From: Dipteris shenzhenensis
Lineage: Eukaryota > Polypodiophyta > Polypodiopsida > Gleicheniales
Direction: 5' to 3' (one strand)
Length of the DNA: 64,000 nucleotides
Assembly (NCBI GenBank): GCA_047967505.1
Contig: CM106538.1
Shown here piece by piece: positions 1 to 11,426 of this stretch. A model generated the notes under the pieces. That model did not search any database. It saw only the letters and a list, made by a program, of their open reading frames with translations, and was not told the origin of the DNA. A program made the position numbers and the translations under genes. How positions within the stretch are numbered: position 1 is the first letter of the stretch; the number at the start of each line of letters is the position of its first letter.

Positions 1-1440
1 TGCTTTCGTCTCGCCATCCCCATCTCACAATCAATCCATGGCAGCCCCGCATCAGCCATACTAGCCTTGCCCCAACGCTTGCACAGGTCATTTGTATTGC
101 TTCCCTGCTTTCTGCTTGTTCCTTCCTGGCGCACAACCCTTGTGTCGTAGCTTGCATGGGGCCAGCCTTGTGGAAGAACTTGCATTGTTTGCTGATTCGT
201 AACCGGTAGGAATCCCGGAGAGCGGCATGTTTTTCCTGCGGAGACTCACTGGCAAACCGCTAAATGATGTCTCAAAAGGGAATGATGGTAAGACTCATTG
301 AAGTCACGTATTTAAAAACCAGAAAACGGATCTACACGTGGAGCGAACGTGGATGCAATGGTAGATATAGGCTTGCACATCATTACGTTCGCCGCAGTCG
401 TGTGGCTAAGTAGTACGCAATGTACGTAGATTTTCTCCAAAAATCTGAAATTACGATGCCGCCGGCACATATCTTGAGCTGCTAATGGATTGTGTGTGTG
501 AGTGAGTGAAGCGCAGAGACAGAGAGAAACAGCGGGGGGCGCTCCCTATGTCCCAAAAATTTCACTAAATTATGGAACTGCATTTGCTCCTGTAGGAGTG
601 TCTCGTTGCTTTGCCTATCTGGATAACTTCTTTGCTTTGTCTATGGTTGTAGCTGCATCTTTGTGTGACTTTCAGCTATGAAACGGGTCACTCACTGTAA
701 GTTTCAAGTCAACCGAGACTTCTGTACATACGTATTTCGCTGCCCTCAATAACCTGTGGAATATCAGATTACTAAATGCATGTGAAAATTTCAGAACATA
801 TGTCCTCTGAACTAGCACGTCCATTTGTCAAAGTCACATGTTTTCCAAGGTCTCATTCCGTTCAACGGTGGGATGTGAAAAGAAGACCACAACTTTGCAG
901 AGCATGGCTTGCTATCTTGGATTCACGAGTCAATAAGTTTCAGAACACTGGATCGTTTTCTCTTCCTACAGCTTATAGAGAGGCACCATTTATATGGTTT
1001 ATCTACAGGCAGCACAATTATTTGCATCAGCACAACCCGTGGCGTAATGAGTATCATGCAAGGGCGTGAACAATAGCCTGAAAAGAATCGCGTGAACAAT
1101 AGCCTGAAAGGAATCTCTTTTTCCCATTCACACCTCGCTTCCCTTTGTTCTGTTCCTTCTTAGTGTTAAACAGGACACAGCTGGAGCAGGCTGCAGGACC
1201 TCTCTGTTGCATATATGTCTGGATGCCCAAGTAAAGTGCCAGGAATGGTGATACCTGCCTGCTTTCTGTGGAAGTCCTAGTGTAATTGTATCTGTGGGGG
1301 AAAGTAACATGTTGAAATGTATACATCCTTGGTTGAGGGCCTTCTAAATTGAATCCACTTTTATTGAGCATGCTTATCCGTTTCTGTGATAGTGACTTGT
1401 GACTGGAGATGCGAGCGGAATACTATTGCCAATCCCTCAT
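1..1440. other. No gene recognised
   Basis: I see no supportable gene here. Short open frames are present but none resembles a known family. A short stretch near 673-700 has an AG before and a GTAAGT after it, but joining it to the first J-protein exon would create a stop codon. The segment could hold promoter, 5' UTR or intron sequence of the downstream J-domain gene; nothing in it proves this. Confidence 0.4.
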
Positions 1441-2163
1441 CCTTGTGCCCTCCGTCCCTATGGGTTTCTGCATGGTGTGTTGGATTTCCATGTCCAAGCT
1501 TTGGTGTCTCAGAGTAGACTATGAGATTTTCCCATCAAAAAGTCTTGGGGAAGTTGTCACAGTGTGGTGAGGACCATAGAGTCCTGCTTCCGTTTCAGAA
1601 AGCAACTGATAACGAACTGCTGGTCCCAGATGCGAGTACCCTATCTCGGAGAGGGGCCTCCAGTCTTTGGACAATGACTCTTATCTGTATCTCCATGGAT
1701 TATTTTGAGGCCCTCTTTTTGTAGCTCAATTTGGATTTGTGTGAGGTCCTGATTAACGAATAGGAGTCCCTTTCAGGTATACCTTTCTGGTCAGGACATC
1801 TTGTTCTACTTTGCATTTTTGGACTTGATGATCTCATCCCTCCCAGTCTTCAGGCATTCTCAATGCGACTTGCTCAAATCTAACTTCTTGTGCCTGTGCT
1901 TCCTGGCTGTCTGTAAGGGCCCACCATTTCTTGTCCTCCTCTCGTTCTTGAAGGTTTCTTGTCTTTTGAGGCTTCTGTTCCTCAACACTTGAGGCCATGG
2001 ACCTCCATCTTGGTCTTGATTTGTCCTTCACTTTTTTGGATTCTTGTATGAACTGCCAAGGGCTGGTTTTCAGCTCCCCCAGGCTCTTCATCAAGGCTTC
2101 ATTTTAGTTCTGAAGTCTTCCAAGTGCTGCATTTTTGTTCTGAAGGCTTCCAAAGTGCTTCAG
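1441..2163 (-). pseudogene. Coding-like coiled-coil remnant (right part at 3060-3220)
   Basis: On the minus strand, frames in this stretch encode charged, helix-prone sequence rich in Glu, Lys and Gln (for example SVEEQK and REEDKKWW near 1850-2090). A similar heptad-like piece (LRKENEALK, 3060-3200, minus) lies on the other side of the solo LTR at 2164-3054. The two pieces read like one coding region split by that insertion. Several stops and frame changes are present. The family is not recognised; a gag-like or coiled-coil protein is possible. There is no start codon or splice evidence. Confidence 0.3.
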
Positions 2164-3059
2164 TGTCACAAATTCGTAACTCTCCCAAGAAATAAAGATA
2201 GATTGACTTCAGTCAAAACTATAACAAGTTTTCTTTTTCCTTTGCTTTTACATTGGTTAATGAGTAAGTGGGGACACCCACAAGGGACTAGGATTAGTCC
2301 ACTAATCAGAATGCTTGCATTTGCTAACCTTTAATGGGTTAAAGTGTGGAAATGTTTATGAGAGGCCCAAAAAGCAGGTCCCACCAGGCCAAGGAAAGTA
2401 CAAGACCATCGGCCCCCATTTTAATGAAGGGCCCACTTGATTTAGAAGCTACAAAAAGGCACCCCAATCTTGGAGAAAGCGCTGGCTTTTAGAAAGCACC
2501 CAAAAACCAGTTTTTGGGGAAAGAAAACCAAGAAAAGTAGGCCTCAGCTTTTAGAAAGCTTCTGCTTTTTGGCTGATGGCCTAGCCTATAAGAAGAGAGG
2601 CCTTTTACCCTCTAGGATTCAGAAGAGAGAGAAAGAATTGTACTCAGCTTGCTCCCTTGTGAGCTCACTGAAGATATTTTATTGCAATGAAGACCTTCGG
2701 GGTGGGCCAGCCCTTCTTTCTGGCCCCTAGTGTGGTGTTCTTCCTTCTACTTCCCTTCCCCACCCCTGTTCTCTTCCTTCGATTTCATTTCCAGCTTATT
2801 TATCCAAGACTTTGCATTGTTTGCAGTTCCCTGCCCACACACGGACACCTGCGAATCACCCCCAGTGCTGTGAATTGAAGGAGAGCTGCTGCGATTCAGT
2901 TTCCAGCCCATTGCTCTATCAGATTCCTGCACGCTGCTCAATTGCGATTGATTTGCAGGGCTGTGCGCAAGGCTCAGGCTTCTACTTCTGTAATTTGATC
3001 CTAACTGCTGCGATTTCTTTGAGAAGCTGAGTTCAATGTGTGGTTGAGGTTTCATTCAG
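2159..3059 (+). mobile_element. Solo LTR (2164-3054) with TSD TTCAG
   Basis: The 891-bp segment 2164-3054 begins TGTCAC and ends TTTCA, and is flanked by direct 5-bp repeats TTCAG (2159-2163 and 3055-3059). These are the hallmarks of LTR retrotransposon integration. No primer-binding site follows and no polypurine tract precedes it, so it is a solo LTR left by LTR-LTR recombination. A TATA-like CTATAAGAAG at about 2586 suggests plus orientation. Related sequence sharing the GTGGGGACACCCAC block occurs at about 54187-54480 (+) and 62770-63346 (-). It interrupts a minus-strand coding-like remnant. Confidence 0.75.
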
Positions 3060-3322
3060 TCAGGGGCCCCCGGTGACTCCATGCCTAAGCTCTTACGCTT
3101 CCAAATCCAATGCTTTTGATGCTTGAGGCTTGCTCTTTCATTGCCCTTTTCAAGGCCTCATTTTCCTTTCTTAGTATAACTGATGGAAAATTCGAAAGCC
3201 ATCAATGTTGGAAGTCTTTGTCCCTATTTGGAGGTCATTTTTTCTCCTTTACTGTGGTTAGGGTGAAAAATTTAGAAAAACAAATTGCCTGTACCCCCCA
3301 AACTAATATATTGGCCACTGCC

Positions 3323-3697
3323 TCAAATATTACAATATTTGCAACACCCCTGTGCAGTGGTAATGTCAAAATGTACAAGGAATAACATAATCACTAAATG
3401 GATATAAGTTTGCTTTGCGGAAAGCTTCAAACTTTCACGGGATAAAGATTTGGTGAAGAGATCTGCCACATTCTGATGTATAGGGCAAAAGAGCAAGCTG
3501 ATCTTCCCTGCATGTTGCTGCTCCTTGACATAATGATAATGTATCTTTATGTATTTCATATGTGCATGAAACAGAAGATTCTGTGCCACGGCATTGCCAT
3601 TCTGATTGCCAATGAGAACTGGAGTAGGCTCCTCTAATGATGCATGCTCTTTATTGTAGATTGAAAGCAAATTCTTATTTATCCGAGGGACATACAA
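3323..3697 (-). pseudogene. copia pre-integrase/RNase H fusion remnant
   Basis: The 124-residue minus-strand frame opens with the VPRINKNLLSI sequence that normally precedes the copia GAG-pre-integrase domain. After about 20 residues it jumps into the RNase H C-terminus (HYHYVKEQQHAGKIS, then NVADLFTKSLSRESL). In an intact copia polyprotein these are separated by integrase, RT and most of RNase H, so about 3 kb was deleted and the reading frame happens to stay open. It ends inside the 3' LTR. Non-functional. Confidence 0.7.
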
Positions 3698-3701
3698 AGC
3701 A

Positions 3702-3959
3702 TCATGGGATGTAGAGATCCGAGCCGTAAACGACTATACGCAGAATCTCACCAATCAGTCTAATTGGATAAGAAGAGTTGTTGGCACAAGATACCTTCTT
3801 GCCAATGGGAGCACGTGACAGCATATCAAATAAGTCCTTCTTGAACATGATAAGTCTGGATGCACGGCTATCAAAATAGCAAGTATTTGTAGTTTCATTG
3901 ACACAGTGTGTGTGAAAATCGATCCCCCACCCGACAGTCATGTTACCCATGCTTCCCAT
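3702..3959 (-). pseudogene. copia aspartic protease remnant
   Basis: The minus-strand frame encodes TCYFDSRASRLIM, which aligns with the copia protease active-site region (usually DSGAS followed by HM). The catalytic-loop Gly is Arg here, so the protease should be dead. It is followed by NNSSYPIRLIGEI, the usual downstream protease block. It lies just upstream (minus sense) of the pre-integrase/RNase H remnant, consistent with polyprotein order. Confidence 0.65.
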
Positions 3960-4233
3960 GAAACGTGCATGTCGTGCCTCCTCGTTGAATGTTTGCTCTT
4001 ATTATATCATATATGTTTTTCAAAATTAAATGGTAGAAAGAATGTGTGGTCTTTACTCACTTTTCAGTGTTAACAAAAAACCTTTTTCTTAACAGATCAT
4101 ACAAAAATTAAATGCTAGGAAGAATATGTGGTCTTTACTCAGTGTTCACAGAAAACCGATTTCTTAACAGATCATAGAGAAACCTTCAAGGCCCGTTCAT
4201 TCTCTGCAAGATTTGTTGAGGCATCATCCTTTC

Positions 4234-4545
4234 CTACATTTGTGACTGAAGAGCCTGCAACAGCCATACCAGACTCTTTCTTCTCCTCTTTTGTAATCCT
4301 CTTTGGGCACTCATTGATACGGTTTTTGCAATAATGTCATTTGCCCTTTTTCTTAGGCTTATCTGCATCCATCTTGTCCTTTCCAGAAGTATGACCAGCA
4401 ACATGGTTGGGCTAATATTTGGCTCTGCACTTCTCTTTCGTAGCAAAAGCTTGCTCCTCACCACATGCGTTCATTGACATATTCTTTTTTAGTTTGCTCT
4501 TCCTGCAACAAAGGCCCCACCAACTTGTCAAAGGTGATGTTTTTG
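4234..4545 (-). pseudogene. copia gag C-terminal remnant
   Basis: Minus-strand frames contain FDKLVGPLLQEEQT and a degraded zinc-knuckle neighbourhood (HYCKNRINECPKR). These match the gag of the better preserved copia at 36019-38071, which has FHELVGLLLQEKQT and CHYCKKPGH. Stops and frameshifts break it. The match ends abruptly near 4555, where the gag N-terminus is found on the opposite strand. Confidence 0.55.
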
Positions 4546-4554
4546 GTATGCTCA

Positions 4555-5070
4555 GGAGGATAAGTTGGATGCCACTAACTATTCTCTATGGAGCTTTATG
4601 GTTAGAAACCTCGTTGTTGCCAAAGGACTTATCAGTGATGATGTCCGTCCCGGTCCCATTGCTCCTAGCACTCCTCCATAGCAAGGGGGAGGTGTTGGTG
4701 CAGGGACGTGGGCAACATGCTCAACCACGAGCACGAGCACGAGCACATGTTGGTATCACTCTAGAGTAAAGAAGATGGGATGCATAGGCTTTGTCTTTGA
4801 TTTCATTTTCAGTGAAGAGGTCAATTATACCTCACATTTGGTCCTGGTGAACTTGGAAGCATGCTTGGGACACTTCGGAATCAATGTATGTAAGGAGGCA
4901 AGAGTCTCAGTTTTTTGGAAGAGAGCTTGGTTCGATGCATATGAATGAAGGACATTCAATGGTAGACTGTGTCACGAAGATTGAGGACTTGCTTGAGCAA
5001 CTTCTGAATATTGATGACGTACGTCATACCAGATTTGTAGCTTACACTAAACTTCCTACCGGAGTCATAC
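4555..5070 (+). pseudogene. Inverted copia gag N-terminal segment
   Basis: Read on the plus strand, this stretch encodes DKLDATNYSLWSFMVRN, then FGRELGSMHMNEGHSM and EDLLEQLLNIDDV. These correspond to DKFNGTNYSLWSFMVRN, LKRELSHTHMEEGDSM and LQDLREQLLNIDEV in the gag at 37478-38071. The rest of this element reads on the minus strand, so the gag N-terminus has been inverted in place or comes from a second copy in the opposite orientation. The middle is frameshifted. Confidence 0.65.
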
Positions 5071-6296
5071 CTCTCTTTTCATATGTCGCTCAATTTGCCC
5101 ATGAGGATTTGGATTCTGAGCAATCTCAACCAAATGCACAAGCTTTGGCAAGTTCATGTATTGTGAACACAATGCACAACCAGCTGAATGTTCACTTTCA
5201 AAGCCAATGCTTGGCTTGAGAATGCACATTAAAAATCTGTCCCAAACTGTCAAAATTGGACGGCAAGGGTTGACTGTTTGAACTGTCTCAAAAATCTCTG
5301 ATGCAAAAGAGCAAAAGCTTCACAAATGTGACCGAATGGTAGTGTTTGGTGTGCTCCAGACAATGGTCTTCTCAGCCTAAGCAAAAATAGAGACTTCTCA
5401 ACCTCTGTAGACACTTCAAGATAAGTCTGTAAATGACTTTTTTGTACTTTTCTGTAACAGACCAAAATAGCACTCGAAACTACTCTAAAAGAAGCCCGAA
5501 AGGGATTTGTAGCAGTACAGTGTTGGGAAAACAGACACAGCAGCTCCAAAAACAGGAAAAACTGGTCGATTTATAGAAGAAGAACTCCAGACTATCTCTA
5601 GCGGGGTCTAGTAGCAAATATACAGCAAAACAGTTCCACAAATCATGTTGTGAATGGATCCGGGTTCTAAAAATAACTCGACTTGACCAGGTGCAGCTTC
5701 TGCTATCAGTTCTCCACCCAAAATATTGTCGATCTGTTTCAAACAGCTCCCAGAAGAGACGCACTATAGCACGTGTCGTAAAATAAGCCAAAACAAGTCG
5801 ACCAGCCTGGCAAGTGCTCTGAAAACTAACGATTTTAGCAGCAGATGAGTTGCACGTGCTGGGAAGGCCTGGATATGAACTTTCCTTGCCCTAAACGGCT
5901 TCCCGAATCAGCCTATCTCCAAAAACGAGATGGAGGCTAAGGTTTCTTGTGATGAAAATCGAGTTCTTTGTGACTGAAATGATCCCCAAGGGTACAGGAG
6001 CTGAGGGGAGGTGTGTGGGAGCAAGGGGCAGCATGCTCTGTGAGAGTTTGTGGAGGTGGAGAGCTCCAAAACGTGGAGCGCAGCTGAAAGGAGATTGCAA
6101 GAATGAAGTACAAGAGGGTTGTCAGTATGACAAAATCCTCAAACCATAGGGTGAGCCTGGAGTGAGGCAAAGCTAACTGTACCACTAACTCAACCACTAA
6201 TTGTGGTAAAGGGAATAAACCTTAAAAGGGAAAATGCCCCTAAGCTTCCTTACTAACACTTTAACCACTACCTTAAATATTACAACATTTCTAACC

Positions 6297-6920
6297 CCCA
6301 TGTCCTCCTCTTCATGTAGGATTTTGAGGGTGAGAATAGCTCAAATGGCTGCCTCGGAGGCTTTATTCCTTTTCTGAGTGTGGGGGATTCTTTGGGGGCT
6401 TTAGGGATTGAGGGAGAGTCGTAGGAGAGGGGTGACTGAGTGGAGAGGGATTTTGTGGGGAGTAGTCCGCCTGCCCTTGCTGTTGCCTGCCCCATTTTAC
6501 CTTTCTTTGTGGGCCTTTTTGGCCCCTTCCAGCTCTCTCAGGGCTTGGAGCAGCCCTTGGTATAGGCGAGTCTCCTATGGGAGGCTGAGGCTGCACAGGA
6601 CCTGCCCATAGGCTTGTTTGCAGCCACAGGCCCACCAATTGCAGGAGTAGTGCAGGCATCCCCAATAGCGACAATAATTTTGCAAGTCTTCTTGATTATG
6701 TGTACAGGTGCAGGTGCGTGGGAGGTTACGAGCAAGGGAGCCTTAGATGAGGCATTGCGGCACAGTGGTTGCCCCTGTTGGGGAGGGGCGTTGTGGGGTT
6801 ATTATCTACAAGTGTTAGTTGTTAATGGCAAAATTGTAGGTGTTATGTGAGTGACATGGTACATACTGTTGGTGACTCAAGGATCAAGTCAAATGTGCAT
6901 GTGGCATTTGGTCATGCATG
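6297..6920. other. No feature recognised
   Basis: A GC-richer stretch with overlapping short frames on both strands and no recognisable domain. No repeat boundary or splice signal that I can defend. Confidence 0.4.
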
Positions 6921-7620
6921 AAGGAGGAAGGAAAATTGAGCAATTCCCTTGTTATTATGGTGTGTCTCTATGCTTATGATAAACTCTCTTTTTTTATTTT
7001 CAAATATGCATATGTATCGTTTAACGGTACTGAGAGGAGAGGAGGGGTCTGGGCTGCATTTGGGTGGGGAGGAAGGCTCAAGACTAGACTTTCCAGAGAG
7101 TAGGTGGTAAGGATTGAGCTGCAGTTGAATGGAAGAGAATGAAACTGGGTCATTAGTCCAGTTCATTGAAAAATAAAACCCAGTTATTATGAGTTGTACA
7201 GCTAAGCACCCTCTTCTCTTCCTCCACTTCCTCCACGTCTACAAGTGGCTTCCTACCCCAAGCCTCAACCCCGGGCTGGGTGGCAATCATGTTTTCAAAA
7301 GCAAGACCATCAGATATGGTTGTGGCGCTGGTTGTGCTTGGAAAGACTCTCCCCAAAGCGTTTGATCTCACTGCCAAGAGAAAGGTGTGTAATATGCATG
7401 AAGCTTAAATCATGTTACTTACTGTTCCCGTGCGTATCACGAACTACTAACCATTGGGTGCATGCTGACTGAGAAGAGAGAGAGAGACACTGTTGGAATG
7501 CATATTGCACATTTCCTTGAGCTTCTGCAATCCTGCTGTCAACTTCTTTCTTTCCTTTTTCCCGTGACTCTTGAATCTAGGAATGCCTAAATCATTTCAA
7601 TGGTCTGCTTTTGTCATTCT
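6921..7620. repeat. Tandem duplication, copy A
   Basis: This roughly 700-bp unit is repeated immediately to the right, where copy B is split by the chromovirus (about 7625-7898 plus 11896-12346). A third, partial copy of the unit tail (the GAGCTTCTGCAATCCTG block) follows at about 12347-12450. Copies share GAGAGGAGAGGAGGGGTCTG, the CTTCCTCCACTTCCTCCACG tract and GCATGAAGC. Inside, a frame ending VVLGKTLP..DLTAKRK is conserved between copies and is followed by GTGTGT; whether it is an exon is unknown. Confidence 0.7.
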
Positions 7621-7624
7621 AAAG

Positions 7625-7898
7625 GAGGGAGGAAGGAAAATTGAGCGATTTCCTTGTTATTATGGTGCGTCTGTGTATGTCTCTATGCTTATGATAAACT
7701 CTCTTTCAATTTTATTTTCAATTATACATACGTATTGTGATTTTAACTGCATACAAATCTATAATAACTGAGAGGAGAGGAGGGGTCTGGGCTGCATTTG
7801 AATGGGGAGAAAGGCTCAAGACTAAACTTTCCAGAGAGTAGGAGGTAAGGATTGAGCTGCGGTTGAATGGAAGAGGAAAATGAAACTGGGTCATTAGT
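7625..7898. repeat. Tandem duplication, copy B, left part
   Basis: Left part of the second repeat unit, corresponding to about 6921-7155 of copy A. It stops at the chromovirus target site TTAGT (7894-7898) and resumes at 11896. The duplication therefore predates the retrotransposon insertion. Confidence 0.7.
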
Positions 7899-8359
7899 TG
7901 TTATGCTCTAGCCGAGATAGCATGACCTCGGAAAGATCGGTGGGCATTTTCTCTTAGATGACTGACTTTTGTAATATTTTATGTGCGTAAATAAAATGGT
8001 CAAGGGAAGTAACTGCCAAGGTCCTAGGTGAGGGTGTATTGGCATTGACTAGGTGGTCCAGTGCTAAGGCCTAGGTGCACCTAAATGTGTAATAATGCCA
8101 AGGGGCAAATGTTTTAATTGTGCCCCAAGAGAGGGGTAAATGGTGTACCAAGTTAAAGGTCTAAAATGATGACATGTGGCAGAGGGAACCATCTAGGGAA
8201 CTGAGGGCTTGTGGATAGGCATGATGGAATAAAAAAGTTATGTATCTTTGTGTACATGTGATTCACAAGAATGGCTGGGTGGAAAAATGCGATGCTAACG
8301 CCTGTGAATTGTATCCGTGAATCGACAGAAGGCTGAGAGATTAGTTAGTGTTCGTTTCA
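7899..8359 (+). repeat. 5' LTR of deleted chromovirus
   Basis: 461-bp LTR starting TGTTATGCTCTAGCC and ending GTTTCA, nearly identical to 11427-11890. Differences include the small indel at GGTGGTCCAG versus GGTGGTTTTGAG, so the insertion is not brand new. Confidence 0.9.
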
Positions 8360-8361
8360 TT

Positions 8362-8379
8362 TGGTATCAGAGCCTAGGT
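8362..8379 (+). promoter_or_regulatory. Primer-binding site, initiator tRNA-Met type
   Basis: TGGTATCAGAGCCTAGGT lies two bases after the 5' LTR. The TGGTATCAGAGC core is complementary to the 3' end of plant initiator tRNA-Met and would prime minus-strand cDNA synthesis. Confidence 0.85.
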
Positions 8380-9305
8380 CAAGGCTGTGACGACGAACAA
8401 TAGGGCCTGGGAACGGTGGCGCATGAAACTGAAGTTACGGGGAGACCCTTCGACGCGATGAGCGATGCGTGCTTTAGGCTGGACGAGGAGTAGCGTATGA
8501 AGGAAGCAGGGTGGCACGGGCGGCCATCGAAAGACCAGAGCGCACGGGATGCGCGACTGTTCGTGGGCTTAACGAAGCGGTTTGATCGACGCAGCTCAAT
8601 TACGATCAGCGTAAAGCCGCTGACGAGAAAGGGAACCTTACGCTCCTGCGACAATTGATAAGCCACACATTTTTTGGTTCGGTCGATGAAAGAACGTGAG
8701 ATCAGTTATGAATGTATCATTTGGTTCCCGTAAGGCAGGTTGACGAAAATCCAGAGGCGATGCGTGGAGTTGGGTGAAAGATTTGCGAAACAGATAGCGA
8801 ATTAGCCGGTGAATTAACAAAGGAACTTTGCTTCCGGGTTATCGCTGAGAAGTGACAAACAGTAAGGCTCGTGAACAGGGACGTGATCACATGAATAGCC
8901 TGTGAGCGTGGTGATTGGCGGTGTCAAGCGTATCAGTGGCCTCATCTTTCTATACGACAAACCCTGCTTCTCTTATATTGGAGAAACTCCACGAAGTCTT
9001 CCTTCCATCTAGTAGATCGTCGAGGCAGCAGCATCTATATTCAGGAGCAGACGGCTACTTTGGAGGAAACTAGAAGTTGCATCGAGAGGCTTTTGACGAG
9101 GCAGAATCGCGTACACGCAGGCTGTAGCTTGGTATCACTCAAAGGGAACCTCCAGGGAGCATCCTTTTTTTTTTCTTCTATACAACTTTTCAGTTGCAGT
9201 CTATTATTCCTGTACAGCAAAAAAGGGGAATTCGAAGTGTGATATACTTTTGGGGTTTTGACGTACGGAAAGAAGTTGAAAAAAAAATAATTCTATTTTC
9301 CCTTT

Positions 9306-9600
9306 TGAAAGAATGGAGACAGAGGGAAGATTCCAGGGTAAATCCTGGTGAATCTAGAGCGCGATCTACGCAAGAAATGTCCCATCACACAACACCTACT
9401 CTGGTGGGTAGGATTTTTGTATTAGAAGATGCTTTACAACAGATCATGAACCAGTAGCTTCAAGTGAATGCTGGTCAAAATGAAATTAGGGAGATCGTGT
9501 AAGCCTTGTCGGCTAGACCATCTAGGAATGATAAGGGCAAAGCTCTAGCAGAGCCAGAGCCCAGTATACACTCATCAGAACATGCAAAGGTCAAAGCAGT
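9306..9600 (+). pseudogene. Chromovirus gag N-terminal remnant
   Basis: Frames here encode GRIFVLEDALQQIMNQ and LSARPSRNDKGKALAEPEP. They match GRIALLEDALQQLLAQ and MSARPSREEKGKAPMEPES in the gag at 22660-23304 (minus). In-frame stops interrupt it after MNQ and after REIV. The match ends at an AKVKAV stretch and continues directly as the AVLL sequence of RNase H, marking the internal deletion junction near 9600. Confidence 0.7.
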
Positions 9601-9605
9601 TCTCC

Positions 9606-10099
9606 TCTAAGAGGGAAGGCCAGTAGCCTTTGAAAGCAAGAAGCTTTCTCCCTCTTAAAGAAATTGGCCAACTCATGAATTGGAGTTGTATGCCGTTGTC
9701 CATGCTTTGAAAACATGGAGACATTATTTGTATGGATCAGAGTTTTATGTGGATGTTGATCATGATACTCTGAAACATTTTTGTAAACAACCTGACTTGA
9801 GAGACCGCCAAGCTAGGTGGGCAGAACTCATGCAGAAGTTTAATTTGACGATTCGGTACCGAAGAGGAAAAGATAATAAAGTTGCTGATGCGTTGTCACG
9901 CATTATGCATAACATGAGTTTCACGGTGTTAGAGAGTGCTTTAATGACCGAGATTAGAGAAATTCAAAAGGTGGATGAGTTTGTCCAAAGTCTATGGCCT
10001 AAGGCTCATATGTTAAAACCCAGGGAAAAGGATGACCTGGCATCCAGAAAAGGCCAAACTTATGCAAGATATGCCAAAAGGGATGGTATGCTGAAATGA
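9606..10099 (+). pseudogene. Chromovirus RNase H
   Basis: Encodes GRPVAFESKKLSPS, then THELELYAVVHALKTWRHYL and DVDHDTLKHF, the core of a Ty3/gypsy RNase H, followed by the RRGKDNKVADALSR motif that ends the domain. An in-frame stop after LSPS and another after GMLK (10099) break the frame. It equals about residues 85-260 of the frame at 19169-20497. Confidence 0.75.
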
Positions 10100-10686
10100 A
10101 ATGGCAAGGTAGTAGTACCTAGTCAGAATGATCTCAGGCAGAGAGTCATTCGACAGTGCCATGATAGCCCATGTGCGGGACATCTAGGAGTCGAGAAGAC
10201 ATATGATCTCGTGAAGCGAGATTTCTTTTGGCCAAAGATGAAAAAGCATATTCATGAATATGTGACACGTTGTTTTTCGTGTCAGGTAAGTAAGGCAGAG
10301 CGGTGAAGCCACCTGGCCTTTTACAGCCCTTGGAGATACCACTAAGTAAGTGGGAGAGCATTTCCATGGACTTTATTGCAGGGCTGCCTACGACACAAGG
10401 TGGATATGATTCTATCCTTGTGGTGGTTGATCGTCTTACCAAGATGGCTCACTTTATTCCAACTAGGGAGTCTGTTAGTGCCCCGCAAGTGGCGGATTTT
10501 TTTATTAGACATATATCTCGTTTGCATGGATTACCCAAATCCATAGTGTCAGACAGAGATGTCAAATTTACCGGTCATTTTTGGATTGCGGTATTTGAGA
10601 CACTAAGGACTGAGTTGGGAATGAGTAGTGGGGATCACGGATGGTCAGACAGAAAGAATCAACCAAATTTAAGAGGATATGCTTAG
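10100..10686 (+). pseudogene. Chromovirus integrase
   Basis: Contains the HHCC zinc-binding region (CHDSPCAGHLGVEKT, then YVTRCFSCQ) and the integrase core with SMDFIAGLPTTQGGYDSILV and IVSDRDVKFTGHFW, which hold the first two catalytic acids. The segment with the third acid (DGQTER in the full copy) is damaged, reading DGWSDRKNQ here. It should therefore be inactive. Confidence 0.75.
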
Positions 10687-11414
10687 AGCATATGTGTCAT
10701 TGAGGCAACATACATGGGACAAGTGGTTGCCATTGTTGGAGTTTGCCTACAATGATAGAAAACATTCCTCTACAGGGTTCAGTTCGTTTGAGCTGAACTA
10801 TGGTTATAGGCCTGCGAATCCAACTATAGTTGGAGTACCTCAGAAAGTGCCTAGTGTCGCGAACTTTGTGGTTCAGATGCGGGAGATGCTAGCACTTGCG
10901 AGAGCTAACATCTGCCAAGCTATGGATAGAGCTAAGGTGTATGCGGATGAAAACCGATCCACTAGAGAATTTAAGGAAGGAGAAAAAGTTTTTCTCAGAG
11001 TTCCTTCGCACTCTAAGTCTTTGACTGCAGGAGATTGTGCTAAGCTGTCACCTCGATATTGTGGGCCATGGTTAATTCTAAAAAGAATAGGCAAGGTAGC
11101 CTATAAATTAGAATTACCACCGGGGTGTAAGGTGCACCCAGTGTTTCATGTTTCTCATTTAAAGAAATTTTTGCATACTGGTGACTCACTAATCACTAAT
11201 CGAAGGTGTTTTTTTGTTTCAGGAGATAGAGGATAATGCAAGACGCAAACCAACAAGAATCCTGGACCGAGGAACGATGCAAGTGCGCAATCGGAAGATA
11301 CCCACGGTGTTGGTTGCATGGCATGGTCTACCTCTATCAAAAGCTACCTGGGAATCCGTATACCAGTTGCGGAGAGTGTTCCTAGATTTCATCATCGAGG
11401 ACGGTGATGCTTGA
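10679..11414 (+). pseudogene. Integrase C-terminus plus chromodomain
   Basis: The frame starting MLRAYVSLRQHTWD carries the integrase C-terminal part (EGEKVFLRVP and GPWLILKRIGKVAYKLELP, then HPVFHVSHLKKFL). After a frameshift near 11214 a chromodomain follows: RKPTRILDRGTMQVRNRKIP, then VLVAWHGLPLSKATWE. The chromodomain tail is the marker of chromoviruses and is thought to steer integration to particular chromatin. The element's polypurine tract follows directly. Confidence 0.8.
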
Positions 11415-11426
11415 AGAGGGAAGGAA
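11413..11426 (+). promoter_or_regulatory. Polypurine tract
   Basis: GAAGAGGGAAGGAA sits immediately before the 3' LTR, the expected primer site for plus-strand cDNA synthesis. Confidence 0.8.

Larger units (their letters stand above)
3206..6296 (-). mobile_element. Degenerate Ty1/copia element with a rearranged interior
   Basis: This is a minus-strand copia remnant. Its left (3') LTR is about 3206-3346 and its right (5') LTR about 6040-6296. Both resemble the LTRs of the copia element at 32992-39536 (shared ACTGTGGTTAGG and TTAAATATTACAA-type blocks). Between them, right to left, are a leader (about 5250-6030), a gag N-terminal piece that is inverted onto the plus strand (about 4555-5070), the gag zinc-knuckle region, protease, and an RNase H tail. 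Integrase and reverse transcriptase are missing. The outer LTR limits are approximate. Confidence 0.6.

Noticed and set aside
673-705. Possible start exon (ATGAAACGG before GTAAGT)
   Set aside because: Joining it to exon A in the required phase makes a TGA stop at the junction, so it is not the missing first coding exon as read.
1834-2094. 86-codon frame as a real small gene
   Set aside because: It is one piece of a longer broken reading that resumes beyond a solo LTR; no start context or known domain.
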